A DNA stretch of 64,000 bases from LSCE01 sp050485425. GTDB taxonomy: Bacteria; Pseudomonadota; Gammaproteobacteria; Nitrococcales; Aquisalimonadaceae. Made by a program: the position numbers and the translations under genes. The DNA is taken from the NCBI GenBank assembly GCA_050485425.1, contig JBJHBJ010000014.1:21251-85250 (forward strand). The letters are read 5' to 3'. Position 1 is the stretch's first letter; every line of letters begins with the position of its first letter. The notes beneath the pieces are model-generated. The model was given only the letters and a program-made list of their open reading frames with translations. It was not told the origin of the DNA and did no database searches. Below, one piece after another: positions 35,680 through 43,656 of this stretch.

Positions 35680-36468
35680 ATGGAACTGATCGACATCGGT
35701 GTGAACCTGACCAACCGGAGCTTTACGAACGACCGCGACGCGGTGATCCAGCGTGCGCTGGATGCAGGGGTACGGCGGATGATCGTAACCGGCACCAGCC
35801 TTGAGGAAAGTCATCGCGCATTGGAACTGGCGCGCGACAACCCGGAACACCTCTCCGCCACCGCCGGGGTGCACCCGCATGTCGCCAGGGACGTGACGCC
35901 GGAGGCGCTGCGCGAACTGAAGGCACTGTACGCCGAGCCTGGCGTCGTTGCCGTGGGCGAAACGGGGCTGGACTTCAACCGCGATTTCTCGCCGCGGCCG
36001 AGGCAGGAAGCGGTATTCGAACAGCAACTGGATCTGGCGGCGGAGTCCGGGTTGCCGGTGTTCATTCACCAGCGGGACGCGCATGAGCGGCTGTACCCGA
36101 TCCTGCGCGACTTCCGCGACCGGCTGTCGGACGCGGTTGTGCACTGTTTTACCGACCGCCGCGAAGCGCTGTGGGACTATCTGGATCTGGACCTTCACAT
36201 CGGCATTACCGGCTGGGTGTGCGACGAGCGGCGCGGCCGTGAACTGCAAACGCTGGTGCCCGACATCCCGGCCGAACGCTTGATGCTGGAAACCGACGCG
36301 CCGTACCTGTTGCCCCGCTCGTTGACGCCGAAACCCGCCGGCAAGCGCAACGAACCGGCCTGGCTGCCTCATATCCTGGAAACCGTGGCCCGGCTGCGGG
36401 GCGTAACGCCGGAAGCACTGGCGGAACAGACCACGGCCAACGCAAGGCGGTTTTTCAGGCTGGTCTGA
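35680..36468 (+). CDS. tatD: TatD family deoxyribonuclease
   Basis: 262 residues of the metal-dependent TIM-barrel hydrolase family. Despite its name it is not part of Tat export; E. coli TatD is a 3'-5' exonuclease. Motifs: ELIDIGVNLTNRSF (a His seen in YcfH-type proteins is replaced by Asn, as in TatD proper), ATAGVHPH, GETGLDFNRDFSPR, VFIHQRDAH, VVHCFTDRREA and METDAPYLLPRS-type ETDAPYLLPRS near the end. It is divergent from the synthetase and is followed by yjbQ after 37 bp. Confidence 0.93.
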   Translation: MELIDIGVNLTNRSFTNDRDAVIQRALDAGVRRMIVTGTSLEESHRALELARDNPEHLSATAGVHPHVARDVTPEALRELKALYAEPGVVAVGETGLDFNRDFSPRPRQEAVFEQQLDLAAESGLPVFIHQRDAHERLYPILRDFRDRLSDAVVHCFTDRREALWDYLDLDLHIGITGWVCDERRGRELQTLVPDIPAERLMLETDAPYLLPRSLTPKPAGKRNEPAWLPHILETVARLRGVTPEALAEQTTANARRFFRLV

Positions 36469-36505
36469 ACGAGGTCACCGCGTTTTCCAGAAGGCGAATC
36501 GTCGT

Positions 36506-36925
36506 ATGTATCAGAGCACATTCAGCATCAGCAACAGCGGGCGCGGCCTGACCGATATCACTGCCGACGTCGCGTCAGTCGTGCGGGAATCCGGTGCCGG
36601 AACCGGGCTCTGTCACGTTTTCCTCCAGCATACCAGTGCGTCGCTGATCATTTCCGAGAATGCCGACCCTGCGGTCTGCCGCGATCTGGAACGCTTCATG
36701 GAACGACTGGTGCAGGACGGCGACCCCTTGTTCGAACACGACGCCGAGGGCCCGGACGATATACCCGCCCATGTGCGCGCGGTGCTGACCCGCAGCGACC
36801 TGACCATTCCCGTCTCGCAGGGACGCCTGGCACTCGGTACATGGCAGGGCATCTGGTTGTGGGAACACCGCCACCGGCCACACCGCCGCCGGGTCATGGT
36901 CACCGTCCTCGCGGAATCAGGCTGA
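36506..36925 (+). CDS. yjbQ: YjbQ family protein (secondary thiamine-phosphate synthase enzyme)
   Basis: 139 residues, UPF0047 fold. Hallmarks: GLTDITADVASVVRESG, CHVFLQHTSASLIISENADP, DDIPAHVRAVLTRSDLTIPV, LALGTWQGIWLWEHRHRPHRR. The family has weak thiamine-phosphate synthase activity in E. coli, and the real role is unsettled. It is 37 bp after tatD. Its 3' end overlaps the convergent sigma-factor gene by 9 bp. Confidence 0.93.
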   Translation: MYQSTFSISNSGRGLTDITADVASVVRESGAGTGLCHVFLQHTSASLIISENADPAVCRDLERFMERLVQDGDPLFEHDAEGPDDIPAHVRAVLTRSDLTIPVSQGRLALGTWQGIWLWEHRHRPHRRRVMVTVLAESG

Positions 36926-38191
36926 CCCGCGATCCAGTTCGGCGAGCCTGCGCTCGAGGAAACGACGTTCGGGTTCCTGCAACGCCAGTTTCAGCGCCTG
37001 TCGGTAGGCCTGAACCGCGCCCCGACTGTCGCCGAGCCGCCGGCAGAGGTCGGCACGGGCCGCATAAAGCAGATGATACTCGGCCAATTCTCCACGTTCC
37101 GCCAGGGCATCCACCAGCAGCAACCCCTGCTCCGGCCCGTCCCGCATGGCCACCGCCACGGCACGGTTCAGCTCGATCACGGCGGAAGGGGAAACGCGAA
37201 GCAGCACATCGTACAGACCGACGATTTCCGCCCAGTCCGTCTCTTCAGCGCTGGCGGCTTCGGCGTGCAGGGCACTGATGGCTGCCTGCAGCGTGTACGG
37301 GCCGATGCGGCGGGTGGCCAGCGCCCGCTGGATCAGCGCAACTCCGAGGGCAATCTGTTCACGGTTCCACAGACTGCGATCCTGATCCTCCAGCAGGATG
37401 ATCTCGCCGTCCGCGGTGGCGCGGGCGGAGCGGCGGGAATCATGCAGCAGCATCAGCGCCAGCAGCCCCATGGCCTCGGGTTCCGGCAACAGGCCGACCA
37501 GCAGTTCTCCGAGCCGTATGGCCTCCGCGGACAAGTCCCGGCGCGTGACCGACCCCCCGGACGATGCCGAATAGCCCTCGTTGAACAGCAGGTAGACCAC
37601 TTGCAGGACGGTATCCAGCCGCTCGGGAAGCTCCGGTGCCCCCGGCACCTCATAGGGAATGCCGGCGTCGCGAATCTTGGCCTTGGCACGCACGATGCGC
37701 TGGGCCATCGTCGAGGTCTTCACCAGAAAGGCCCGGGCGATCTCTTCCGTGGTCAGTCCACAGACTTCACGCAACGTCAGCGCCACACGGGCGTCCGCTG
37801 AGAGGGCCGGATGGCAGCAGGTGAAAATCAGGCGCAGGCGGTCATCCGCAATATCGTCGTCGTTCTGCCAGGGCTCCTCCTGCTCCGCCTCCAGTTCCAG
37901 CTGATGCGCAAGCTCCCCCAGCGATGACTGGAAGCGCGCCCGGCGGCGGATACTGTCGATGGCCTTGAACCGGCCGGTGGACACCAGCCAGGCGCGCGGA
38001 TTGTCGGGAATGCCGTCCCGGCTCCACTGTTCCAGCGCCGCGGCGAAGGCGTCGTGAAGCCCCTCCTCCGCCAGCTCGAAGTCCCCCAGCAGGCGGATCA
38101 GCGTGGCCAGGACCCGTCGGGACTCCCGGCGATAGACGGCCTCCACCGCCGATCGCACCGTCGCCGCCGGTTCAACCTTCCCGCTGTTCAT
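36917..38191 (-). CDS. ECF42-type sigma factor with C-terminal TPR-like domain
   Basis: 424 residues from ATG 38191. Residues 10-90 are sigma region 2 (RRVLATLIRLLGDFELAEEGL, DNPRAWLVSTGRFKAIDSIRR). Residues 125-190 are region 4 (LTLREVCGLTTEEIARAFLV, TMAQRIVRAKAKIRDAGIPY). The remaining 230 residues form the helical extension found in this group (LQVVYLLFNEGYSAS, AAISALHAEA, YDVLLRVSPSAVIELNRAVA). The group needs no separate anti-sigma factor. It lies 16 bp after a DGPF/YCII gene, the usual partner, and a matching promoter-like motif precedes that gene. A longer frame upstream overlaps the partner and is rejected. Confidence 0.93.
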   Translation of the reverse strand: MNSGKVEPAATVRSAVEAVYRRESRRVLATLIRLLGDFELAEEGLHDAFAAALEQWSRDGIPDNPRAWLVSTGRFKAIDSIRRRARFQSSLGELAHQLELEAEQEEPWQNDDDIADDRLRLIFTCCHPALSADARVALTLREVCGLTTEEIARAFLVKTSTMAQRIVRAKAKIRDAGIPYEVPGAPELPERLDTVLQVVYLLFNEGYSASSGGSVTRRDLSAEAIRLGELLVGLLPEPEAMGLLALMLLHDSRRSARATADGEIILLEDQDRSLWNREQIALGVALIQRALATRRIGPYTLQAAISALHAEAASAEETDWAEIVGLYDVLLRVSPSAVIELNRAVAVAMRDGPEQGLLLVDALAERGELAEYHLLYAARADLCRRLGDSRGAVQAYRQALKLALQEPERRFLERRLAELDRGSA

Positions 38192-38207
38192 GGTTTGGCA
38201 TCCACGG

Positions 38208-38555
38208 CTAGTCCGTAAGCAGCGGCCTGACCTCGATGCTGCCCAGACGTGCCGGCGGAATGCCGGCGGCAATGCGCAGCGCCTCGTTCAGATCCGGTGC
38301 CTCAATCATGTAGAAGCCGCCCAGCTGTTCCTTGGTTTCCGCAAACGGACCATCGGTGAGCATGACCTTGCCGTTTCTGACACGGACCGTGGTGGCGGTG
38401 GAAACGGAGTCCAGCGCCTCGGCCCCGAGGCAACGGCCGCTGTCCTTCAACCGGGAACAATAGACCTCGCACTCCCGGCTTATGGCTTCCAGCTCCGCTG
38501 GGTCCATCGCGTGGCGCTGCTCCTCGTTGCCGTAGATCAGACACAGGTATTTCAT
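38208..38555 (-). CDS. YCII/DGPF domain protein
   Basis: 115 residues from ATG 38555, with a strong GGGAGG six bases upstream. The N-terminus MKYLCLIYGNEE and the central DGPFAETKEQLGGFYMIE are the family signature (the DGPF motif). These small ferredoxin-like proteins are encoded with ECF42 sigma factors and are thought to be their regulon members. The biochemical role is unknown. It is first in a two-gene operon with the sigma factor. Confidence 0.92.
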   Translation of the reverse strand: MKYLCLIYGNEEQRHAMDPAELEAISRECEVYCSRLKDSGRCLGAEALDSVSTATTVRVRNGKVMLTDGPFAETKEQLGGFYMIEAPDLNEALRIAAGIPPARLGSIEVRPLLTD

Positions 38556-38627
38556 GGCTGCCTCCCAGTATGACCAATGAGCCCGACGATACACCGCCCT
38601 GCTCTTCCGATGTCTCGTTACTCCATG

Positions 38628-38654
38628 GTCGTTGCAGCCCCGGCGGTTTCGACA
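38628..38654 (-). promoter_or_regulatory. candidate ECF42-type promoter
   Basis: On the minus strand TGTCGA (38654-38649) is followed after 17 bp by CGAC (38631-38628). As I remember it, the ECF42 recognition pattern is TGTCGA at -35 and CGA/TC at -10. It lies 73 bp before the DGPF start codon and points toward it, suggesting autoregulation. Confidence 0.5.
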
Positions 38655-38673
38655 CCGGTCCGGGGAGAGAACG

Positions 38674-39678
38674 TCACTGGCAAAGACGTTCATGGGCGTC
38701 CCTCGGCGGCATCGAACGCCCGGACGGAATGGGAGACGCCGCATCGCCGATCCAGTCGGCGATATCCGCGTGCGTTGAGGACGCCTGCGTGTAGCGGGTC
38801 AGCATGTGGTACCCCTCGGGATACAGCACCACCTGCATCACCGGTGCCGGGTGATGCGGCAGGCGTTCGAGCATCATGCAGATCGGCTGCCTGGGAATGA
38901 TCTCGTCCTGTTCACCGTAAAGGATCAGCGCCGGCCCGGGCAGCTTTTCCGAGGCCTCCAGGGCGGCATCCATCATGCCCGACAATTGCTCCACCACCTC
39001 CACCGTCACCGCGTCCTGCACCAGCGGGTCCTCCCGCATGGCCGCCAGGACATCGGGATCGTCGCTGGGTTCGACGCCGATCAGATCGCGCAGGCGGATG
39101 GACAGAGACATGCCCGGGGCGACACGGCTTCCGACCCACAGGCTGAGCTGCTGGTACCACGGCATTACATCCTGGCCCCAGACCGCCGGCGAAACAAGCA
39201 CGCTGCCATTCACCGGCGGGCGCTCGTCGCCGGCCATGGTCAGCATGACCACGGCGGCGCCCATGCTCTTCCCCAGCAGGTAGATCGGCGTACCCGGGTA
39301 GCGCTCGCGCAACAGTTCGGCCACGGTGCGAGCGTCGCTGGTCAGGGTCTCGCGTCCCGGCCAGCGCCCGTTATCCACCGTGGCCCCGAACCCCCGCTGG
39401 TCGTAGGCGTAGACGCTGACCCCGGCCGGCTGTAGCGAACGGGCAAGCGCGTTGAAGCCGCCACCGTAATCGGTGAAGCCGTGCAAGGCGAGCACCACCG
39501 CCTGCGGTGGACCACCCACGGCAGGCCAGGTGTGCAACGGCAACACGTAGCCATCCCCGGTCGCCACGTGGTCGTCCTTCAGTTCCGGCTCTTGCAGCGA
39601 CGGTCCTGACGCCAGGGCCCGGGGATTGGAGCACCCCAGCAGCAGGGCCAGGACAATCACTAGGACAGTCGGTCTCAT
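38674..39678 (-). CDS. alpha/beta-hydrolase lipoprotein, monoacylglycerol lipase-like
   Basis: 334 residues with a lipoprotein signal (VLVIVLALLLGCSN, Cys16). The hydrolase is of the lysophospholipase/monoglyceride lipase type (Hydrolase_4): oxyanion LALHGFTDYGGGF, nucleophile LLGKSMGAAVVML, Asp in LYGEQDEIIP and His in GYHMLTRY. It probably acts on lipids at the periplasmic face. Residue +2 is Ser. The gene is 13 bp downstream of the ABC permease and could be the last gene of that SoxR-linked transcript. Confidence 0.85.
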   Translation of the reverse strand: MRPTVLVIVLALLLGCSNPRALASGPSLQEPELKDDHVATGDGYVLPLHTWPAVGGPPQAVVLALHGFTDYGGGFNALARSLQPAGVSVYAYDQRGFGATVDNGRWPGRETLTSDARTVAELLRERYPGTPIYLLGKSMGAAVVMLTMAGDERPPVNGSVLVSPAVWGQDVMPWYQQLSLWVGSRVAPGMSLSIRLRDLIGVEPSDDPDVLAAMREDPLVQDAVTVEVVEQLSGMMDAALEASEKLPGPALILYGEQDEIIPRQPICMMLERLPHHPAPVMQVVLYPEGYHMLTRYTQASSTHADIADWIGDAASPIPSGRSMPPRDAHERLCQ

Positions 39679-39691
39679 GGTGACAGTGTCA

Positions 39692-40453
39692 TCAGGCCTT
39701 CAGCTTGTAGCCGGTCCGGAAGATCCAGGCGACCACAGCCAGGCAGGCGCCCAGAAACAAGGCAATCATGCCGAGACTTGCAACCAGACTGACATCGGAA
39801 ATGCCGTAGAAGCTCCAGCGGAATCCGCTGATCAGATAGACCACCGGATTGAACAGCGTTACGGTCTGCCAGAACGGCGGCAGCATGTCCACGGAGTAGA
39901 ACGTGCCGCCGAGAAATGCCAGCGGCGTTATGATCAGCAACGGCACGAACTGGAGCTTCTCGAAACCGTCCGCCCAGATGCCGATGATGAAGCCCAGCAG
40001 ACTGAACGTGAATGCGGTCAGCACCAGGAACAGCAGCATCCATACCGGGTGCGCTATCTGCATGGGCACGAAGAAGCTCGCCGTGATCAGTATGATGACG
40101 CCGATGATCAGCGACTTCGTCGCCGCTGCGCCGACAAAGCCCAGCACGATCTCGAAATGGGAGATCGGCGCGGACAGCAGCTCATAGATAGTACCGGTGA
40201 ACTTGGGGAAATAGATCGCGAACGAGGCATTGGACACGCTCTGCGTCAACAGCATCAGCATGACCAGTCCCGGCACGATGAAGGCCCCGTAGCTGACACC
40301 CTCGATCTCGGTAATACGGGACCCGATGGCGGCACCGAACACCACGAAGTACAGCGACGTCGACAACACCGGAGACACCACGCTCTGCAGCAGCGTTCTG
40401 CCGGTGCGGGCCATTTCGGACACGTAGATGGCACGAACTCCGTGGATGTTCAT
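39692..40453 (-). CDS. ABC-2 type transporter permease, YadH-like
   Basis: 253 residues with six predicted helices, for example LVMLMLLTQSVSNASFAI and LLIITPLAFLGGTFYSVDML. The last block PLAFLGGTFYS with PPFWQTVTLFNPVVYLI is typical of the YadH/DrrB group. Its ATG 40453 shares one base with the TGA of the ATPase gene (TGATG), so the two are coupled. The substrate is unknown; an exporter of hydrophobic or redox-active compounds fits its SoxR promoter. Confidence 0.9.
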   Translation of the reverse strand: MNIHGVRAIYVSEMARTGRTLLQSVVSPVLSTSLYFVVFGAAIGSRITEIEGVSYGAFIVPGLVMLMLLTQSVSNASFAIYFPKFTGTIYELLSAPISHFEIVLGFVGAAATKSLIIGVIILITASFFVPMQIAHPVWMLLFLVLTAFTFSLLGFIIGIWADGFEKLQFVPLLIITPLAFLGGTFYSVDMLPPFWQTVTLFNPVVYLISGFRWSFYGISDVSLVASLGMIALFLGACLAVVAWIFRTGYKLKA

Positions 40454-41463
40454 CAACGCTTCCTCACCAGGTTCACGAAAATCTCCTCCAGCGAACTCTG
40501 TTTTGTACGCAGGTCCTTGAATTCGATGCCGGCCTGATGCAGATCCCGCAGCAATTCCGGAATGCCCGTGCTTTCCTTCTGCGTATCGTAGGTGTACACC
40601 AGTTCGTGGCCTTCCGCTGCCAGCTCCAGGCGGTGCGCGCGCAGGTCGCCCGGCACCTCGCCCAGCGGAGCGTGCAGTTGCAGGACCAGTTCCTTGCTGC
40701 CGAGTTTCTCCATTAGCGCGCGCTTCTCCTCCACCAGGATGATCTCGCCATTGCTGATCACCCCTACCCGATCGGCCATCTCCTCCGCTTCATCGATGTA
40801 GTGCGTGGTCAGGATAATGGTCACCCCGCTGGCGCGCAGCGAACGGACCACATCCCACATTTCGCGCCGCAGTTCCACATCCACGCCGGCCGTGGGTTCG
40901 TCCAGGAACAGGATACTGGGCTCGTGGGACAGTGCCTTGGCAATCAGCACACGGCGCTTCATGCCGCCGGAGAGCATCATCATCTGGTTGTCACGTTTGT
41001 CCCAGAGCGCGAGATCCCGCAATACCCTCTCGATATGCGTCGGGTTCGGCGGCTTGCCGAACAGACCGCGGCTGAAGCTCACCATGGACCATACCGTCTC
41101 GAAGGCGTTGTTGGTGAGTTCCTGCGGCACCAGCCCGATGATCGAGCGCGCCGCCCGGTAATCCCGGACGATATCGTGCCCTTCCACCAGGACACGGCCG
41201 TCGCTGGCATTGACGATCCCGCAGATAATGCTGATCAGCGTTGTCTTTCCGGCGCCGTTGGGTCCGAGCAGTGCAAAGATCTCACCGCGACGGATCTCCA
41301 GGTTCACGTTCTTCAGTGCCTGGAAGCCCGAGTCATAGGTTTTCGAGAGGCCGGCTACGGAGATGGCCGGCGTAGGGAGCACAGACACGGAGGCATCGCG
41401 TTGTCCGGTATCGCTGTCCACCGTTTCGGCGTTGCGCTGGCGAATCTGGTGATCACTGCTCAT
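40453..41463 (-). CDS. ABC transporter ATP-binding protein, YadG/DrrA-like
   Basis: 336 residues from ATG 41463. Walker A LLGPNGAGKTT, signature MLSGGMKRRV, Walker B ILFLDEPTAGVDVELRR, then a C-terminal extension typical of exporters of the DrrA/YadG type ending SSLEEIFVNLVRKR. About 45 extra residues precede the nucleotide-binding domain. The gene is preceded directly by a SoxR-type promoter (41500-41530) and followed by the permease. Confidence 0.93.
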   Translation of the reverse strand: MSSDHQIRQRNAETVDSDTGQRDASVSVLPTPAISVAGLSKTYDSGFQALKNVNLEIRRGEIFALLGPNGAGKTTLISIICGIVNASDGRVLVEGHDIVRDYRAARSIIGLVPQELTNNAFETVWSMVSFSRGLFGKPPNPTHIERVLRDLALWDKRDNQMMMLSGGMKRRVLIAKALSHEPSILFLDEPTAGVDVELRREMWDVVRSLRASGVTIILTTHYIDEAEEMADRVGVISNGEIILVEEKRALMEKLGSKELVLQLHAPLGEVPGDLRAHRLELAAEGHELVYTYDTQKESTGIPELLRDLHQAGIEFKDLRTKQSSLEEIFVNLVRKR

Positions 41464-41499
41464 TGGCGTGTTGCCTGTCTTGATTGCCGGGAGGTGCGG

Positions 41500-41530
41500 A
41501 GTGTAGAACCTCAACTGAACCTGAGGTAAA
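41500..41530 (-). promoter_or_regulatory. SoxR-type promoter and operator in front of the ABC exporter
   Basis: On the minus strand, -35 TTTACC (41530-41525) and -10 TACACT (41505-41500) enclose a 19-bp spacer, the long spacer typical of SoxR/MerR promoters. Centred in it, 41509-41526 reads CCTCAACTGAACCTGAGG. This matches the E. coli SoxR box CCTCAAGTTAACTTGAGG at 15 of 18 positions. soxR itself lies 240 bp away in the opposite direction. Confidence 0.85.
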
Positions 41531-41570
41531 GCCCTTCAGGACGCATTGGCGTCATCGCCTCCTGAAGGGC
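41531..41570. other. 11-bp hairpin between the SoxR operator and the repeat
   Basis: GCCCTTCAGGA (41531-41541) pairs with TCCTGAAGGGC (41560-41570), and inside the loop GGCG can pair with CGCC. There is no T-tract. It adjoins the SoxR promoter directly. Confidence 0.6.
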
Positions 41571-41640
41571 ATTCGGACAGTCTACCATCGGTGGCCATAT
41601 CGGAACGCCGGCGGTAGAGAAAACGCTGACGCATCCACTG

Positions 41641-41752
41641 CCGCAAGGCGCCACAGGTAGAGCCACGACCCGTGGCGCCTTGCCTGGCCACGAACGACAA
41701 CCGGTCCCGAACGCGACAGCGTGAATATTTCAGCGCCTCCCCAGGAGAACAC
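41641..41752 (-). repeat. diverged copy of the palindromic repeat family
   Basis: Read on the minus strand this aligns with the left half of the element at 59336. It shares TCGTTCGTGGCCAGG (15 of 15) and the following hairpin that starts and ends with CAAGGCGCC / GGCGCCTTG (here a perfect 11-bp stem, 41644-41654 with 41672-41682). Its outer end GTGTTCTCCTGGGGAGGCG resembles the fragment at 31302. It ends 17 bp before the soxR start. Confidence 0.7.
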
Positions 41753-41769
41753 AACACAAGGAAACGCCG

Positions 41770-42231
41770 ATGAGCAAGCGCACAAACGAAAGTATCAACA
41801 AGATCCTGACCGTGGGACAGGTAGCCAGACGCAGCGGCGTTGCGGTCTCCGCCATTCATTTCTATGAGTCGAAGGGGCTGATCAAGAGCTGGCGCAATGC
41901 GGGCAACCAGCGCCGGTATCCGCGGGACGTCCTGCGCCGCGTCGCCATCATCAAGGTGGCACAACGGACCGGAATTCCGCTCGCCGCCATTCGTGATGCA
42001 CTCTCCAGCCTACCGGAGGGACGCACGCCCACCGCAGAGGACTGGGCGAAACTCTCCACCTGCTGGAAAGCCGACCTGGAAGACCGGATCGAACGCCTGA
42101 CGCGGATGCGGGACCAACTCGACCAATGCATCGGCTGCGGCTGCCTGTCCCTGGAAAGCTGTCCCCTGCGCAACCCCTGGGATGAACTGGCCGAACAGGG
42201 GCCCGGCCCCCGCTTGCTGGACCCGGACTGA
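41770..42231 (+). CDS. soxR: redox-sensitive transcriptional activator SoxR
   Basis: 153 residues. The MerR-type helix-turn-helix is ILTVGQVARRSGVAVSAIHF with YESKGLI. A coiled dimerisation helix spans about 90-118. The [2Fe-2S] cysteines Cys120, Cys123, Cys125 and Cys131 (CIGCGCLSLESC) are all present, so the sensor looks functional. SD AAGGA precedes ATG 41770. No soxS is nearby. As in other non-enteric bacteria, it may act directly on transporter genes, here the divergent ABC exporter. Confidence 0.95.
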   Translation: MSKRTNESINKILTVGQVARRSGVAVSAIHFYESKGLIKSWRNAGNQRRYPRDVLRRVAIIKVAQRTGIPLAAIRDALSSLPEGRTPTAEDWAKLSTCWKADLEDRIERLTRMRDQLDQCIGCGCLSLESCPLRNPWDELAEQGPGPRLLDPD

Positions 42232-42281
42232 AAAAAACAGCTCGGGCGCCCCCACAAGCCCATGCGCGCGGGTATCGGCGA

Positions 42282-43274
42282 TCAGCCCGCAAGTTGCTCC
42301 TGGACCTGCGGTCGCGGCACCAGTTCCGCCGCGCGCTGCAACACCTCCGCACCCGCCCCCGGAAGGTGCGCATGCTCGCTGATGTAACGGCGATAGCGAC
42401 GTGCGCCCGGCATCCCCTGGAACAAGCCCAACAGGTGCCGGCTCATCGCCGGCAGCGGAGTGCCTGCGGCAAGTTCCCGTTCGACGAACGGCAGATAGGC
42501 ATCCAGCGCTTCGTGCCGCCCGCGGAGACCCGGCGCTGTGTCGAACAGCAACCGGTCCACGTCCAGCAGCAAGCCGGGATTGTGGTAGGCAGCACGCCCG
42601 AGCATGACCCCATCCACCCGGGAAAGATGCTCGCGGCACTGTTCCAGCGTCTCGATACCGCCGTTGATGACGATCTCCAGCGCCGGGAAATCGCGCTTCA
42701 GTCGGTACACGCGATCATAATCCAGTGGCGGAATCTCGCGGTTCTGTTTCGGGCTCAGGCCCTGCAACCATGCTTTTCGCGCGTGAATGGTAAAGCTGCC
42801 GCAGCCGGCCTCGGCCACTCGCCCGACGAAGTCGACCAGCTCCTGGTAGGAATCGCGATGATCAATGCCGATCCGGGTCTTCACGGTGACCGGCAGCGGA
42901 CCCGCGTCAGCCATGGCGGAAACACAGTCGGCCACCCGTTGCGGGTCCGCCATCAGACAGGCACCGAACTGCCCCGACTGCACGCGATCACTGGGGCAGC
43001 CGACATTGAGGTTGACCTCGTCGTACCCGAACCGGGCCGCTTCCCGGGCACATACAGCCAGTTCCTCCGGCACGCTTCCACCGAACTGCACGGCCAGCGG
43101 GTGTTCGGCTTCATGGAACGGCAGGAACTGGGCGGACTTGCCGTGCACGATGGCCGCCGCCGGCACCATTTCCGTGTAGAGCAGCGCCTGCCGGCTCAAC
43201 AAGCGAAGGAAATAGCGGTCAAAGCGGTCGGTGCACTCCATCATGGGAGCCACGGAGAAACGGCGATTCAGCAT
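42282..43274 (-). CDS. dusA: tRNA-dihydrouridine(20/20a) synthase DusA
   Basis: 330 residues, FMN-dependent. The N-terminus FSVAPMMECTDRFDRYFLRL is that of DusA. The catalytic Cys lies in VNLNVGCPSDRVQSGQFGACLM, and KTRIGID, FTIHARKAWLQGLSPKQNR and MLGRAAYHNPGLL follow. It reduces U20/U20a in the tRNA D-loop. It converges on soxR; a run of seven T on the minus strand about 30 bp past its stop may help termination. Confidence 0.95.
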   Translation of the reverse strand: MLNRRFSVAPMMECTDRFDRYFLRLLSRQALLYTEMVPAAAIVHGKSAQFLPFHEAEHPLAVQFGGSVPEELAVCAREAARFGYDEVNLNVGCPSDRVQSGQFGACLMADPQRVADCVSAMADAGPLPVTVKTRIGIDHRDSYQELVDFVGRVAEAGCGSFTIHARKAWLQGLSPKQNREIPPLDYDRVYRLKRDFPALEIVINGGIETLEQCREHLSRVDGVMLGRAAYHNPGLLLDVDRLLFDTAPGLRGRHEALDAYLPFVERELAAGTPLPAMSRHLLGLFQGMPGARRYRRYISEHAHLPGAGAEVLQRAAELVPRPQVQEQLAG

Positions 43275-43390
43275 GGGAACGTTGGATAATCGGCAATTGG
43301 ATGGTACAAAACGTCATCGCACCGGTCTGGGTCTGTGGACACCAGGCGGGCTCAAGACCACGCATTATACCTGCTGACGACGGAAACTGC

Positions 43391-43651
43391 ATGACGGTAC
43401 ACCTGCTACTCTATGGCACAGAAGGCTGTCATCTCTGCGATGATGCCGCGCGACTGCTGAGCGAAGCGCTTTCCGCGTATTCCGTCACAGTCGAACAGGT
43501 GGATATCGTGGAAGATGGAACTCTGCTGGAACGCTACGGTCACCGCATTCCGGTGGTCAAGCGGGTCGGCGGACTCGAGGAACTGAACTGGCCTTTCGGG
43601 CACGACGACATCATGCATCTGGCCAGGCCTGACCAAACAGCGCAGAACTGA
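43391..43651 (+). CDS. glutaredoxin-like family protein
   Basis: 86 residues from ATG 43391. It has a thioredoxin-fold CxxC (TEGCHLCDDA) at about residues 12-15 and the cis-Pro HRIPVVKRV. This is the short DUF836/glutaredoxin-like family of gammaproteobacteria. Upstream in-frame sequence from 43301 shows no homology and is excluded. It lies 5 bp before an L,D-transpeptidase gene, with which it is probably co-transcribed. Confidence 0.85.
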   Translation: MTVHLLLYGTEGCHLCDDAARLLSEALSAYSVTVEQVDIVEDGTLLERYGHRIPVVKRVGGLEELNWPFGHDDIMHLARPDQTAQN

Positions 43652-43656
43652 TACGA

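Noticed and set aside
41536..41964. 142-codon minus-strand frame over the soxR upstream region
   Set aside because: It runs through the repeat and the 5' part of soxR in antisense and shows no protein features.
42233..42281. Intrinsic terminator between soxR and dusA
   Set aside because: There is a seven-T run on the minus strand, but only a weak GC stem (GGGC/GCCC) before it, so I mention it without annotating it.
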